A DNA stretch of 64,000 nucleotides from Hypsibius dujardini (GCA_001579985.1 LRSR01009678.1:21113-85112), one strand, 5' to 3'; shown: positions 1-13,133, numbered from the stretch's first letter. Numbers and translations are program-made. The notes: a model not told the origin generated them from the letters alone.

Positions 1-87
1 GTTTAATAAAATCAATTGCCCATAAAAAATCAATTATTTTGGAATTTAGAAAACCACAGTCCTAATATCTATCATACTTGCTGGGCA

Positions 88-227
88 CTGTGTGTCTGTC
101 TGTCCGCATGCCTGTCCGTCAATCTGTCTGACCGTGTGTCTGACAGTGTGTCTGTCCGTCTGTCTGTCTGTCCATGTGTTTGTCTGTCCGTCAATCTGTC
201 TGTCTGTCTGTCTGTCTGCCTGTCTGC

Positions 228-268
<41 letters not shown>
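88..268. repeat. (TGTC)n microsatellite array
   Basis: Degenerate tetranucleotide array of TGTC/TGTCTG units on the plus strand, with CCGT interruptions near its start and nearly pure units at its end. It lies in the intron downstream of the last visible CDK exon. The long open frames across it are artefacts of the 4-bp period, which leaves all frames open. Confidence 0.95.
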
Positions 269-376
269 ACGCCCATGGTTTTGAAAAAATATTTCCGTCT
301 TTCGACTGATAATCTGTGCCACCATTAAAAAATCTCGAAAACAACAATCTAAAGTTGATATAAAAACAGAAGTCAC

Positions 377-1125
377 CTTCACGGATAGCGGTGCAGGGAG
401 CGCCCTCATCATGCTCTAGACGAATCTCCTTGAGCGCGACGATCCCCTCCGTCAAACGGCTCTTTCCTTTGTACACCGTCGCGTATGTCCCTTCGCCCAA
501 TTTTTCGAGTTTGACGTATGTTTCCAGTTTGCCTGTTTTACGTGGAAGAAGGAAGCGAAGCGAGGTTGTCAGTGTGTCGGTTCAATGAGCCATATCGCTT
601 TGACATGACATGATCGAGCGCGCGCCGCCGTTGGGCGTCTCGTTTTTTTGTTCAGACTCTATTGTAGACCAAGTACTATATACTCACCGAAGCCCAGTTC
701 CGACAGGCTGGTGCGTCGTAGCTTTCGAGTCAGTGGACCGTCCAAGGGACTTTCTAAACGCAAGAGACAAGCAAAAAATGTGACAGATGAACCCAATTAT
801 TCAACGTCCGTCACGAAGACTACTGAGCAAGCGGAAGATAGGAAAAAAACGGAATCACAACCGGCAGGCCGAACTTAGGAGACAGTTTATCAAACTAAAA
901 ATAGACTCGACAAACAGGCAAAGAATACAAACAGAAGTACAGTAGTAGTAAAAGAGACAGCAGCCAAAGAACAACAGCTAGCTAAATATTAAAAAAGGCT
1001 GACTGACCGACGGACAGACTGACGGACAGACAACCACATGTACAGACGGACAAATAGACGGACAGACAGACAGACAGACAAACAGACACACAGACACACA
1101 GACACACAGACAAACAGACAGACAA

Positions 1126-1190
<65 letters not shown>

Positions 1191-4134
1191 TGGACGGATG
1201 GATGGACAGATGGATAACCATTCTTTCATACCTGGCCCAGTGTGCTTAGCGATGAAGCTCTCCGGGACGTTAAATTCCGCCGGAAGGGAAAGACGTTTCG
1301 AGATATCCTGCACATTCCAGCGACGACCGCTGTTGCCGTGCACCCCACTTCCAGCACCCCCGCCGCCTGCGGCTCCATCCCCAGTACGCAGCGTTCGCGG
1401 CCGTCGCCGCACCACCACATTCTCCGTGGGTGTAGTAACCGAGGTGGGAGAGCTGACAATCTCCTCCGAGCCGCCGGACTGGACTTCGCTCTCACCGTCC
1501 GAGCCGTAGCGTGGATACGGGTACTCCGGCACGACGCCTGCAAAAACAAGACAAAAAGATAAAATAATCCAATCTCACAAAGAACTCCGCGTCTAGTCAG
1601 GCATCCACTACCCTATTCTTTCCCGTCAAGACCATCCCCTCTCAAAAGCGTGTTCCACAAATTAATATTTCATATGGGCTTGTGTGAACAAAGGAAACGG
1701 ACAGACAAATCTGTGGCATTTTCAGCCCTAAGAACCATGCGCTGAGTAGAGGGTGGAGATTTCATTACCGCCAATCGATGCCGGGGATGAACGCGAAAAA
1801 ACTCATTAACGACCCCATTCAGGCAAAGCGATTCAGGCAGTCCGAACGCCTCTCAGGCATCTACCCAGGCACGGCTCTTTCTCTCCCTATACTTGCGGCT
1901 TCCATCACAGACATCCATTCAGACAAAGACACACTGACAGTCAAGTGTCCAGACATGCTTGTCTGAATGGAGGGAACCACACACTCACCGGAGCCCTGTT
2001 CGACCATAATCCCCGATGATAGCAACAGACTGGAATTTTCCCTTCGCCCAAAGCCCAAAGACCACGAAGGACACAGTCGACCAAACAGATTACTGCTAGA
2101 AAAAAGCCCCTTCCTGTCAGACCCAGGCCGGGAACAGACTGGAATACAAGGATCGAGTCGGGAAATTACAGCTGCCACCACACCACCGGAAAATCGAGTT
2201 GATCATAGTGTTAAGTAAGTCAACCCTAGCGAGAGGAATGATTCCCTCAGTTTTCCTAGTCGCACACACAAAATCCTGGCCAATTTTCTGCTTGCCCGAC
2301 GACGAGACAACCTGAAAAAGACTAATTTCGTGTGAGCTCGGTGCCTCACACCACCACCACCATCCTCATCCTGTTCCTGCGTGTATCTCGCACACACCGC
2401 CTCCGGTCTAATATATGGGTGTCACTGTCACGGTCGGGGGTGGAAAAACACGACGGGGACCTAGATGGGCTGCGGAGGCCTCTGGGGGATAACGAGTTCC
2501 ATATTCCTGTATATGTGTGTCTGTGTATGTATATATGTAATACAAGGGAATGTAGATAAATTAATCTGTCAGAGAGGAAAAAGCACGCCATAATGAAGAG
2601 AAATGATTAGAGGGTGCGCGGAGAGACCGAGCCACACGGAAGGAACCCAACTCGAGGGGTGCCGGGAAGTTTTGTATTACGCGTCCAGTGAGCTTTTGGG
2701 CGCCAACCAACCCACCAACAACAAGGGGATTATTACAAAGTGTGAGTAAATGATTAACGATGGTGCAACATGGGAAGCGAACCGAGGGAGCGCATAAATG
2801 CCGGGAGAAATGTAATACGAAATGTAATCGTCGAGGCCTTCTCAAATTTTGCTGATGTACATGGGGAGATGAGTGCGACAGTTTATGCGCTGGGATAAAA
2901 ATTCAGACATGTAGGTCTGTAAGAGAATAGGCAGGCAAAATGACGAAGCAGGCACTTGACAGACAAACAAGCCGGCAGACAGGCAAGCATGCAAGCAAGC
3001 AGGCAGGCAGGCTGGCTGGCTGGCAGACAGGCACGCGACCCAACGTACAGGCAGAAAAGCACGGAAGCAGATACGCAATCAGTCAGTCAGTCAGACAGAC
3101 ACACAAACTGGTAAACAGCCAGAAAAACATACAGGCAGAGAGCCTGACAGACAGACAATCAGACAGGTAGATGGCAGACAGACAAACAGGATAGATAAAG
3201 TGATCAGCCTAGCGTCTTCTAATGAGCCTGATGCCTGCTGGGCATACGTCATTCACGAATCAAGTGCATAATTTAGCGAGTAGCGAACAAATATTTCAGA
3301 GCAGTATCTCTCCTTAATCTCAGTTGCGTCACTCCAAACAGCCAAGCTGACAAGTGAATTTCCGGTTTCCCATCCCTGGGGAAGTTGTTCCAACAACCTC
3401 CCCACCCCTCCAAGTCCAAGTCCCCTTCCCATGACGGTGGCGTGCGAGCCAGTCGACAAGATCTTCAAAAACCAAAAGGCGGTCAAGCATCCGCGATCTC
3501 TCCCCCTATCTACACACATGCGTGATCACACAGACAACGCATGTGTAATCGGCCAATATTTTTGAACATCCCATCAAAAACTTCGTCTCGTAACGAGGGC
3601 GGGGATTTGACCCCCAATCGAGTTTGTCGAGACCGGCAGAGAGTTGCCGGGTATCTCCAGGCGCGAGCGACAGACGTCACCGCTTGTCAACACGCGAACG
3701 GGGGGCTCCCGGATGAGACCAAGCCCAAGCCACCAAATATATTGGAAAAATTTGGGCGCGATTTCTCCGTACACAAATACCGTGGTTACACTTTGTTGAG
3801 TTATGTATTTATTCAGCAACATGCTGTCTCTGTCCTGTCCGCGCGCTCACTCCCCTAAATGGTAAATCCAATTTCATTCACGGTCCATTCTTTCTCCGGG
3901 GCTGCCCTGTTTGAGCAATGGCGTTGTCGAATGATTCAATTTAATCAGGTTTTTGGAGCGGCGCCTGTCCGCGCTTGCCGGACCCGGGATGGAACCCTGT
4001 GGAGATCTGGTGAAGTATAGAATAAAAGCCACCGAAAAACGAACATAATTGCATACCATTTTACTCATTCAGATTAACAGATCGACAAATAGAGATAGAT
4101 AGACAAAGACGGGCAGACAAACAAACTGGTAGAC

Positions 4135-4167
<33 letters not shown>

Positions 4168-7100
4168 CAGACAGACGGGCAGACAGGCAGACAGACAAGC
4201 AGAAATAATCTTTCAAGCAAAAAGTGATGGTCTATTTCAAAGTGCCTCCAACTTCCCTTATTGCCATTATTACACGTCCCATTTAACGTCTTATTCCTTC
4301 CTCAACTTCGTTCAAGACCAAGTCTCAAACACCCCGAGACTTGGCCTCATGTTCCGAAAAAACACACACACCCACATACACCACGGCACGAACCACGGGG
4401 CGAAAACGACACATTCTCCCTGGTAATGGTGTGACGGGCATTCGTCATTCCTCAAATGCCTCTGATTACCCCAATAGCGCAGTGGTTTCCGGCCGGCCCG
4501 ACTTAGAAAAGCCATAGCATTCCACACATATCTACTGCGTAGGAGGAGGGAAACACAGCAAAGAGCAAAAAAGCAGATGATTCACAACGGAAGACGCCGC
4601 TACTCGTGCTCCGACAGTTGCTGCATTTTTATCATTAGGCGCGCTGATGCTCGTCGGGATTCTTGAGGCGATGAGGCCGTGCAGCAGCACAGTATCTGTC
4701 TGCGCATGTGCTCTCCCGTGTTGACAGATTGGAAACAACGACCGATGACGAGAGTGGGTAAACAGGAAAGGAGTGCCGCGCTCGCGCGGCTACGACGAGA
4801 TCCAGAGATCAGTGGTGACTAGTGAGTCTACTTTCGTCTTATCGTCACTGTCAAGAACCCATAAGAAAGGCACGTGTTCGAAAGCCGCCGGCATAGCTAG
4901 ACCACCGCCTGTCGTCTCATCTATAGTTAGAAAAAACGGGCATACTGAAGACACAGAAAAGAAACATATGCAGTTAGGCAGACACGTCCACAGACAGGCA
5001 GCCAAGCAGACATAGATATTCACAAAGAGACAGACAGGCAGGTAGACAGACAGACAGACAAGCAGGCAGGCAGGCAGGCATGTAGAGAGAGAGAGACAGA
5101 GAGAGAGACAGGGAGACAAACACATACATATTCACAGACAGGCAGGCAGGCAGGCAGGCAGGTAGAGAGAGAGACAGTGAGACAGACAGACAGACAGACA
5201 GACAGCCAAGTAGATAGACAGATAGGCAACTAGACATGGACACATAGCCAAATCGGCACAAATTTAGGCAGGCAGGGAGGAAAGAAATAGGCAGTCAACA
5301 AGACAGACTCTCGCTAGCCATTTGGTTTCAGGTTGATGGCAGACCGCGTAATTAAACTGCATTCCAATTTCTGAATGAATGAATGCGCCTGGTACAGTAC
5401 AGTATAATAATCTTATCGATCTGTGTCGCATTGGGATGGGATGTCAGCTTCAGGATCGGAATGATCAAAAACATGGAAAAGAATTGGCCGCAAGGGACGC
5501 GTGCGTTTGAGGGGGTCATCTCGGTCATGCGCAGATCTATGGATGCACAGTGTAGAAAAACAAGAAAAAAAAATAGAAAAGGCCAAGTCCAACCGGAAGC
5601 CCTTTAAATTCTAATCTGCCAACTAATTTCCAGCAGCGTGAAAAGCCTCCCAATACGTTCTATAGATTGTGAATAAAAAAGACCACGTTCAACGATGCAA
5701 ACTATGGCAATAACTATAAATTAAAAATTAAAAAACTAAATTTTGAATTGAGTTTACTTGTGCAAAATGTCACGTAGAAAAGGTAAAACTCAAATCTAAT
5801 CTCAAGTTTAAATCAAATCAAATCGGATGATGAATTCCAGAAGGAAGAAGGAACGGTACAAAAATGTCGAATTACTTTCTCTTTCCCAACCTGAACTGAT
5901 CTTTCAATTTCGGTGAAAAATGTAAAGTGATTCGACTGAAACGCAAAAAATAGGAAAGAAAGGTGTGGCTCAGACACATTAGCTGCTTAGTCGGTTGAAA
6001 AGTGGCACTTTCCTGTCGGCCCGTCGTTTACAAAAAACCATGCCATTAGGAATTTAGGCATGACCCGTCAAATGGCATAAAATCGCGTGTGTACAAATTA
6101 TCAAACTGTCAAGCCCCCTTCTCAATACATATAGACAGTACTACTATGGGCAAATATGCTCTCCCATCCATAAAAATCCATTGCGTGGAGCGCGGACGGA
6201 AAATGCCCGTCGACGTCGTCATCGCAGTGCCTACCACACACGATAGACTACACCCACAGGCGGCACTCGAGGTCCCCACCTCTCACCCAGTTTCCACAGT
6301 TTCCACTTTTACAGCCGGGGACATCGAGCCGCGACAGCGAGAGCGAGAGCGAGAGAGCACATCACGTTTTCCAAATTTCACGACAATTCACTTGAAGAGT
6401 CATTAACTTGTCAATATTACCAAACACCTGAATCGTTCACATACTACCACTACACATACACAAACACATACCGGCTTTCGCTCTGAGAGACTCTCTCAAT
6501 GGCAACAGACTCCAATACTCCGCAAACAGCCCCCACCTGCTCTCGCTCGTGAATCAGGAAGTAAAGTAGTAAACCCTTCCCTTATACATTACACCGATCT
6601 CTTAGACAGACAGGCAGACAGGCAGACAAACACCACACACCAGAGTCAGACAGACAGACCGGCTCACGGAGAACCTCTTTACAATGAGCTCCCTCCTTCC
6701 CTCGGTCCCTCCCCCCCACAGACACACACACACACATCGGACGAAAAGCAATTGAGGAGCGCCCGAGCAGCTCTCGCTCACAGCAATCTCTCGTGTGGCC
6801 ACTTTCACTCTCATCACTTTCAGCGCACACGCATAGACACACACCAACCACCAACCAACAACCGCCATAAACTCCCACTTACTGAGATTTGTTATAACAC
6901 TCTGCGAGGGTCGCACGACGACACGCCGTAATAGGGACTTCTTCGAGGCGCCGCCGGAGGACGATGAGGATGCTGCCGATGTCTTGGTGGTTTGCTGTTG
7001 CTGCTGCAGGGCTTCCCCGCCGCCACCGGCAGCGTCCTCTCCGTCGCTGTCTCCCAGCGGCACGACCGCCGGCTTGGATAGCGCAAACATGGAGAACCAC

Positions 7101-7240
7101 TTAATGGACGCGTTGGTGAACCATTTCGGCGGCTGATGATGGCTGCTGGTCGTGGTCAGCCGTTGGAGGTGCGTGAAGGAGAGGAGACTCTGACTGGTCG
7201 GGAGACCGGCGCGGGTACTCCGCTGCTCCCCCGGTTCCAT
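377..7240 (-). CDS. CDK17: PCTAIRE-type cyclin-dependent kinase (CDK16/17/18 family), 5' part only
   Basis: Serine/threonine kinase of the PCTAIRE subfamily, which needs cyclin Y-like partners and acts in vesicle traffic and neuronal or germline functions in animals. Visible exons, in transcript order: 7240-6883, 1537-1232, 753-688 and 532-377. All junctions are phase 1 and join without a break into 295 codons plus one base. Exon 4 holds the glycine loop (GEGTYATV), the catalytic lysine in [10 protein letters not shown] and the diagnostic PCTAIRE motif in the C-helix. Exon 2 has the family GSDGESE and KRLSLPAEF blocks, and exon 3 has [11 protein letters not shown]. Exon 1 has a Gln/Ser/Gly-rich head and a KKSLLRR...SVI block like the CDK17 N-terminus, which supports the 5.3-kb intron join. 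The rest of the kinase domain lies beyond the left edge. The symbol is approximate: 16, 17 and 18 cannot be separated here. The start ATG at 7240 is the first in the open frame. Confidence 0.88.
998..1207. repeat. (GACA)n microsatellite array
   Basis: Tetranucleotide GACA/GACAGACA array with ACAC variants. It starts in imperfect CGGACAGACTGA units and ends in pure GACA followed by GGATGGAT units. It lies 25 bases from the donor of the second CDK exon, inside the following intron. Confidence 0.95.
2940..3190. repeat. Degenerate GACA/GGCA/AAGC array
   Basis: Mixed 4-bp repeats: GACA, GGCA, GCAAGCAAGC and a short GGCT block near 3010. More diverged than the neighbouring arrays, so probably older or interrupted. 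Confidence 0.9.
4080..4205. repeat. (GACA)n/(GATA)n microsatellite array
   Basis: Starts in AGATAGATAGACA units and passes into pure GACA with GGGCAGACA variants. Lies in the CDK intron. Confidence 0.93.
4975..5262. repeat. Compound GACA/GGCA/GA array
   Basis: Alternating blocks of GACA, GGCA and GAGAGA, with a partial internal duplication: the GGCAGGCAGG...TAGAGAGAGAGAC segment occurs near 5060 and again near 5140. This suggests a roughly 80-bp higher-order duplication inside the array. Confidence 0.92.
6602..6660. repeat. Short GACA/GGCA array
   Basis: About 60 bases of GACA/GGCA units, with a homopyrimidine CCTCCCTCCC stretch and a short (CA)n run just beyond. It is 220 bases inside the intron from the donor of the first CDK exon. 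Confidence 0.85.
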
Positions 7241-7972
7241 AGCGGCGAAATGATCCGTTCTTCGCGTGTTGTGTCGTCGTCGTCGTTGTTGTCTTCAGAA
7301 AACGGAAGGCTTTAACAGTTCCAACTCTTCGAGAGATGATGGGAATCCGGTGGGGAGAAAACTATGGCAGTGATATCAGTTACCATTATACACATACAAC
7401 ACGCATACACACAGGACACAGACACAGAGGCACCGGAAGTGAAACTCGGGATGAGTAGCCAGTAATGTCTTATAAGGATGCGGTGGCTCGCTGTGCGCGT
7501 CACACAATCAGCGGACTCTCGTCGTCGCGTGCGATCGGTGATGATGTGTGATCTGTACGTGACGGTGGATCAATCCGATTTATCGCGAGCTCGCGCGCAG
7601 TTCGTCTGATGAATTATTCAGGGGGCGAAAGTTGCCAAAAACAATGTGACGTCCCCCGGTCCAGTCTGACAGACACACCAGGCGCACCAGACAAACACCC
7701 GACGTCTGGATGGGTGTGTGTGGTAGAAAAACAGGCGAATTTCTCCGCGGCTACCACGAGGAATCAGCAGACGAGGTGTGATTCACTCCCGCGGTAAATC
7801 CCAGGATGTGTATCCATATCGGTCCGATCAATCTGTGTCGAAAATGTAGCAGATGCATCAGCAGCAGCAAGCAACTGTAGTGTCCGTGGCACCGAAAAAA
7901 AGCAGAAAGCAACAACTGCCGCACGGGCAGATGAGACGACGACTAATCACTTCAGCGTATAAGCTCCAGCGG

Positions 7973-7989
7973 TATATATATATATATAA
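7973..7989. promoter_or_regulatory. Alternating TA run, possible TATA element for the CDK gene
   Basis: A (TA)8 run ending in TATAAG. It is near-palindromic, so the strand is undecided. On the minus strand it would sit about 730 bases upstream of the CDK start codon. It may equally be a simple AT repeat: no initiator or other core-promoter element was found. Confidence 0.2.
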
Positions 7990-8705
7990 GAGCGGCGGAA
8001 GATGAGCTCTTGGCGCGGCGCCGCAAACTCATAGATAAACAGACAAACATCTACACATACACGCATGCATATACAGTATACAGTCACGAAAAAAAGAATT
8101 CAACGGGTTAAACTTCCGATGAATCCATCATGCACGTAGGAAGAGAGCGTGCGCGCGGACCGACTAGATTTTCCCTGAAGGAGAGCTGCACTGGTGCCAG
8201 GAGCGCCGAGGCGTACGTCGTCGGCGGCGGTTTGCGTGGGAGTCCTCTCCAATCCATGAATGTGAACAGTAACTGCAGCGTGTAGACGGAAGGTTTCCTC
8301 CACCAATCTCCTCACGGCGCGCCAGAGTCGTCGTCGTCTTCTTCCGGATGCCGCACTACATCAGCAGCAGCAGCAGCTTATACAGATGGGTGTATTGTGT
8401 AGGGTATATGTCCTTCGGACGGAGCCAGAGAGAGGGGAAATCAATACAACAGTCTTTACGAGGCTGTTAAAAAATGTTTTACTGACTCATAATTCAGCCG
8501 CTCTCAGAGCATATACACACGCACACAGGAGACATAGAAAACAAGCTTAGCGCCTCATGCCGCGGTGGAGTCTCTCATTCATACTCGCGGTCTCTTCGTA
8601 CGGGTTGGCGGATGAGACCGGCACCATTCGAAATTGATGGGGGTGAGAGAGTGATCAGCTGACATTTTAAATAGTATAAATCAGGGTGCTCAGGAAGCAC
8701 ACCCC

Positions 8706-8707
8706 AC

Positions 8708-8740
<33 letters not shown>

Positions 8741-8762
8741 CACACAGGCAGGCAGGCGGAGA
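8706..8762. repeat. (GGCA)n array
   Basis: Pure GGCA/AGGC tetranucleotide run with one ACAC interruption. This is the GC-rich variant of the arrays scattered through the window. Confidence 0.93.
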
Positions 8763-10552
8763 CTTGAAAAGCTACAATTTGTAACGAAAGAAACCGCACC
8801 GTTCACTCGAGCGAGACGACGTCGTCGATTCGGTTCGCGGCGAAGACAACGGTGGAAACAAAGAGAAGCGAACTGTCATCGAAGCTCGAAGAGCTCTCCG
8901 CAAATCCGCCTGCGAGAGAGAGAGACTGGGGATCAAGAAACCGTCTCGCGTCGTAAGTAAGTCACGGACATATAAACCGGGAAAAGAGCGCGAATATGTA
9001 ACGAGGATATATGGTATATATGGTAGTTAAATCTCGCAGACAGACAGACAGACAAACACATGCACATCGAAAGTCGAACAGTTTAGTACTGGCGACCGGT
9101 CAAGAAAGAGAGGGAGAGAGCGAGGAGAGATACGATAGGTTGATTACGGGAGTGTTGAAGCATCGACGGGGACTAATGGTGAGAGGGGGCACACTTCTGT
9201 GTAAGATCCCCCCATCCCCATACCCGGCTATCCGGATCGTGTTACCGAGATAAATACATAAACCTCTATATACTACACAACTTTTGATAGAGACGAAATG
9301 AAATGTCTGGTGTGTGTGCCATGTCATAACCCCCTGGTTATGTGTCACGGCGTGGCACTGTGTTCCGAGTCTTCCCGTTAAACTGGCTGTTTGTCTATGT
9401 GTCTGCCTATACGGGGGTATTATTATGGTGACTGAATTTCGCTCCTGAGTAAACGGAATCTGCAGGATGGACGGATGGATGGGTGGACTCTTGTGCCGTG
9501 ATGTCCCCTCGGTTCCAGCTGGCTGTGTCTATCTGTCTGTGTGGATGTGGATGTGTGTTTGTACATCTTGTTACCCAATCCTTCCGGTTTGTTTTGCAAA
9601 GCCTGACTGAGATAATAAAGCATTCGCCGCATCACCCCATGTCATGGCGCCTATCGGGAATCTCTCCACGTCCTCAACACTGCATCCTATGGTGGCATAC
9701 AAAATGCAGGCAAACATGTGCAACACAGAGAATGCACAAATGAGAACGAAGGGCGATTACCGGTCGGGATTTTCGATCGTGCGAAAAGTTGATCAGGAGA
9801 AAGATGCAATTTGTTGTTGTGCAAGTTTAGCCCTTTTTTTAATGAGACGCCAAGATTGGCTAAATCAAGGCAGGATCACGTTCTCTAGACCCCAAAAAAA
9901 GGGTAGGGCCCCTTTGTGGTTGAGAAGAATTTGTTGGGATTGAAAGCACTTGCTTCGATCGCACACCCCAGAACGTGAGTGATATTTTCCGATACATGCT
10001 AATCTGTGTGGCTTGTGTTAATCACGTCTCATGTCGGACAAGACAGTAGCGGGGGGGGGGGACAGCGGACTGAAAGAGAAAGGCTACATTTATGCCCGTG
10101 ACAAAGGCGCCCTAGCTCGTCAGTCAGCAACGACAGCGAACCGCGCCGACGAAGGGTCGCGGTCAACGAACGTAACGGAATAGAATATGAGGCGTCAATA
10201 ATTTAGCCGGCTAAATGTTTCACACACAGGGAGGAAACATAATGTAACTACACGGCGTAACAAAAACACTAATTCCTCATTCATAAAACATTTATGTATT
10301 ATCTACTGGAAAATGCAGGTTTATCGACACCACAGTGGCCTAATGTCTCGTTTGAGAATCCTTCTGGAGAGGAAACTGCCCGACAAGTATTGATGTCGAA
10401 AGAATCCCTATAATTCGACATGAGAAGAGTGGAAGTGGACGGTACGAGCGACCCATTCAAATATTCAGACAAAGAGACATGGCAGCATTTTAAAAACACA
10501 AAATGCAAGAGGATAGACAGCTGGGAGTGCAAGTATAGGCAGCCCAACTGAG

Positions 10553-10870
10553 ACAGACAGACAGACAGACAGACTGGCTGACTGACAGACACAAGCAGGC
10601 AGGAACGGAAACGGATAAAGGCAGGCAGGCAGGCAGGCAGGCAGACAGACAGATAGAAAGACAGACTGGCCGACCGACAGGTTGGCAGGCATACAGGCAG
10701 ATTGACAGACACACAGACAGACAGACACACAGTCACACAGGCATGCAAATAGGCAAAAAGATATCTAAGTTCAGATAAACAAACAATATTACGAGACAGC
10801 AATGCAGGCAGATAGACAGCCAGACACGTAGATAGGTATACAAGTAGCCAAGTCCAGACAGACAGACAAT
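10553..10870. repeat. GACA/GGCA array, interrupted
   Basis: Two blocks, about 10553-10745 and 10800-10870, separated by a roughly 50-base unique stretch. Units are GACA, GGCA and ACAC. The long minus-strand frames here encode only Cys/Leu/Ser/Val repeats produced by the 4-bp period. Confidence 0.92.
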
Positions 10871-11065
10871 AATGAGTGTCAAAGCGACACAGCTGAGTTG
10901 AGGCACTCCCATTGCATCAAAGATCACGCGCCTACCCCTCCCCTTTTGTAGTGCCGCAAAACGGTCAATGCCCGTCCTGGCGGATGCCATGCACCCCAAA
11001 ACTAGGCCAGGAGCCACACCACCTAATCTCCACTCCCAACCCACTCCCCCTTACCGTTCTCCCGG

Positions 11066-11258
11066 TTACAGCTCCGGAAGCTCAGCTGGTCCTGTACTGA
11101 GGTGGTCAGTTCCTCCTCCACACGGTTCTCGCTGCTGTACAGCGCAGCCTTTAGCCGACGTCGAAGTCGCTTCATTCTCCACGGGAGAAGGCCTGTTTCC
11201 GGTGCGGATGAATTCCCAAACGGCGAGCACTATCAGCGGCGTCGGCGCGGCACCTCCT
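11066..11258 (-). CDS. Possible terminal coding exon, unknown protein
   Basis: On the minus strand a plausible acceptor (GACATGTTTTAG) is followed by about 63 open codons ending in TAA. The peptide begins GGAAPTPLIVLAVWEF, a short hydrophobic stretch, then a polar Cys-containing tail. Codons are GC-rich, unlike the flanks. I do not recognise it and found no partner exon upstream, so it may be chance. A donor-like GTAAGG lies just past the stop. Confidence 0.22.
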
Positions 11259-11517
11259 CTAAAACATGTCAAAGTTAATTAAACTTCAGAACGGCACCCC
11301 CAACCTCGTTTGTAGGCAATATGGTTTCGTGAATGCATCGATATGCTGAGAGAGTGCCCGATAAGGGTGAGCATCGCACTTGTCCCATTTCGCTATTGAC
11401 TTTTCAGTTATCGCTGGCAATATCTGTTCTCCTTCCCGGTCACAGACGTTATCCGCAATGCCTGCATGTATGCGGTGACTGCTTGCCTAATTTGTCTAAA
11501 TGTGTTGGCGAGCTTGT

Positions 11518-11599
11518 TTGTCTGTGTCTGTGTCTATTTGTATGTCTGTCTGTCTGTCTGGCTGTCTGGCTGTCTGTCTGGCTGTCCGTCTGTCTATCC

Positions 11600-11645
<46 letters not shown>

Positions 11646-11668
11646 TTGCCTGCTTGTTTGCCTGCCTG
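11518..11668. repeat. (TGTC)n microsatellite array
   Basis: TGTC/TGTCTGGC units on the plus strand, with a pure run near 11600-11640 and GCCTGCTTGTTTGCC variants at the end. Confidence 0.95.
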
Positions 11669-12440
11669 GAAGTCCAACGATGCATTGAAAAAAATAGTGC
11701 AACTATACCAGGAGATTCCGACACAGTCCTTGAAATCCCACAGGGACCGGAGATAGTTGAATTAACTGCTGACTCGGAACGGGTACAATCTTCCACCACG
11801 CCACGGCTGAGAGCACACTTAATCCCCACAGTGGATGGATGCACAAACCCTAAAGCGTAGATAAAAGCTGGGAATATCACCCGATAATCAGTCAGGGGGA
11901 CCGAGCGCATTGGGTGTCTTCAAATAGGTCCCGTGCTGCGCGAGGAGTCGTGTCCAAGGACGTAATAACCAAAACTTGAGCTGTCCGAAAACAATCAGCA
12001 CTTATGTGGCATTCATTCAGATGGAAGATGAGCTGGGATTAATAAGGGATCGTCACCGTCGTCCCGATATTTTTCCGCGGAATCCCAGCCGAGGGCGTTC
12101 GATCTTGAGCACGAAAATTTAACGTATGAATGGATGCTCACGCGCGGGAATGAGAATCATCGATAGACAATTCAGCTGCTTGATGTGATCACTTTTGGTC
12201 CACAAAATGAACAATGATAAAACGCTGACCTCTTATCCGGAGCGCGAAGTTGTTACCGGCTGCGCAGGTGCAACGTCGATGCAGCAGCAGAGAGCCACTC
12301 GGCAGACCGTCCAACCTTTAAAAATGAAATTTAGTTACACTGGTACGAGAACACGGATACAGTCCAAACAAATCGACACGAACATTCGCCATTGGGTAAA
12401 CAAGCAGATGTCGAGAGGACTGACACTACTAAAACTGACA

Positions 12441-12470
12441 ACACATACACACACACACACACACACAACA
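12441..12470. repeat. (AC)n dinucleotide repeat
   Basis: About 14 AC units with one AT interruption. Confidence 0.9.
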
Positions 12471-12940
12471 CGCGGGACCAGCAGAGGGGGAGAAAAAATC
12501 CACACCGCAAGTCTTGATTGATCTCCTAAACGATTTTCTAAGTGGATCACATACTTGTAAACACTATGCAAACCAGCCCCGTCCGGGCTGCTGGGATTTC
12601 CGTCTCCGGTGTGATCGACACAGATCCGAGTTGTAACTACTGCTCCACAGCACGAGAGACGCTATCACCGACGACTGGCCAGTGCTCCTCCAACTTCCCT
12701 TGCACCACAGGAATACTCCAACTGCAACGAATTCTAGCGATTTCACAACTCTTGACGGAAGCGTTGAACCACGATGCAGAATATCACGGAGGAATACCGA
12801 GGAAAGTCGTCCGTGAAAAGGACGAGTCCAACGGGATCAGTGATTAATTCCAATTAGCTGTAAATCTCATAATTCCAATTCCCAATGACCAAAATTAGGT
12901 TGAGCGCTAAATCCAACCGATTCCAATGCCTGTCTGCCCC

Positions 12941-12948
12941 TATAAAAG
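12941..12948 (+). promoter_or_regulatory. Candidate TATA box with upstream CCAAT
   Basis: TATAAAAG on the plus strand, preceded 18 bases upstream by TTCCAAT and set in a CCCC-TATAAAAG-CTC context typical of animal core promoters. Expected initiation is near 12970. It could serve the short open frame at 13134 or, through a long leader, the SLC35B4 gene at 14383. There is no transcript support. Confidence 0.3.
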
Positions 12949-13133
12949 CTCTCCGGTGATGGCTTCCGTCGTTTTGCACGTTTCAGATCAGTCCCTAACC
13001 GGCCAGCGAAATTGACGCCATCAAGAAACAATCATCAATACGCATGCCCAGTTCCGGGTAGAATAATTCCCCTCCTTTCAAATCGGTCGGGTCAGGCAAT
13101 AATATTCCGGCGATTCAAGCCCGTCCGTACACA

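Larger units (their letters stand above)
1538..6882 (-). other. Long first intron of the PCTAIRE kinase gene
   Basis: About 5.3 kb between the phase-1 donor at 6882 (GTAAGT on the minus strand) and the acceptor at 1538 (TTTTTGCAG). It holds four tetranucleotide arrays and AT-rich unique DNA around 5.6-6.0 kb. I see no conserved coding exon. An additional small exon cannot be excluded, but the outer exons already join in phase. Confidence 0.55.
7300..10550. other. Spacer upstream of the CDK gene
   Basis: Runs from the 5' flank of the CDK start codon to the next large array. It contains CAG/CTG-like triplet patches (7857-7880 and 8355-8375), the TA run, the GGCA array and a short poly-G tract near 10053. 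Open frames are short and none looks like a known protein. I see no gene here. Confidence 0.5.

Noticed and set aside
978-1221. Long Cys/Leu/Ser/Val-repeat proteins in several frames here and at the other TGTC/GACA arrays
   Set aside because: A 4-bp repeat without stop codons leaves every frame open. The peptides are only the VCLS / TDRQ pattern of the microsatellite.
3590-4020. Possible tRNA-like segments (GGGATTTGACCCCC, GGACCCGGGATGGAACC)
   Set aside because: No cloverleaf with matching acceptor stem and correctly spaced A and B boxes could be formed.
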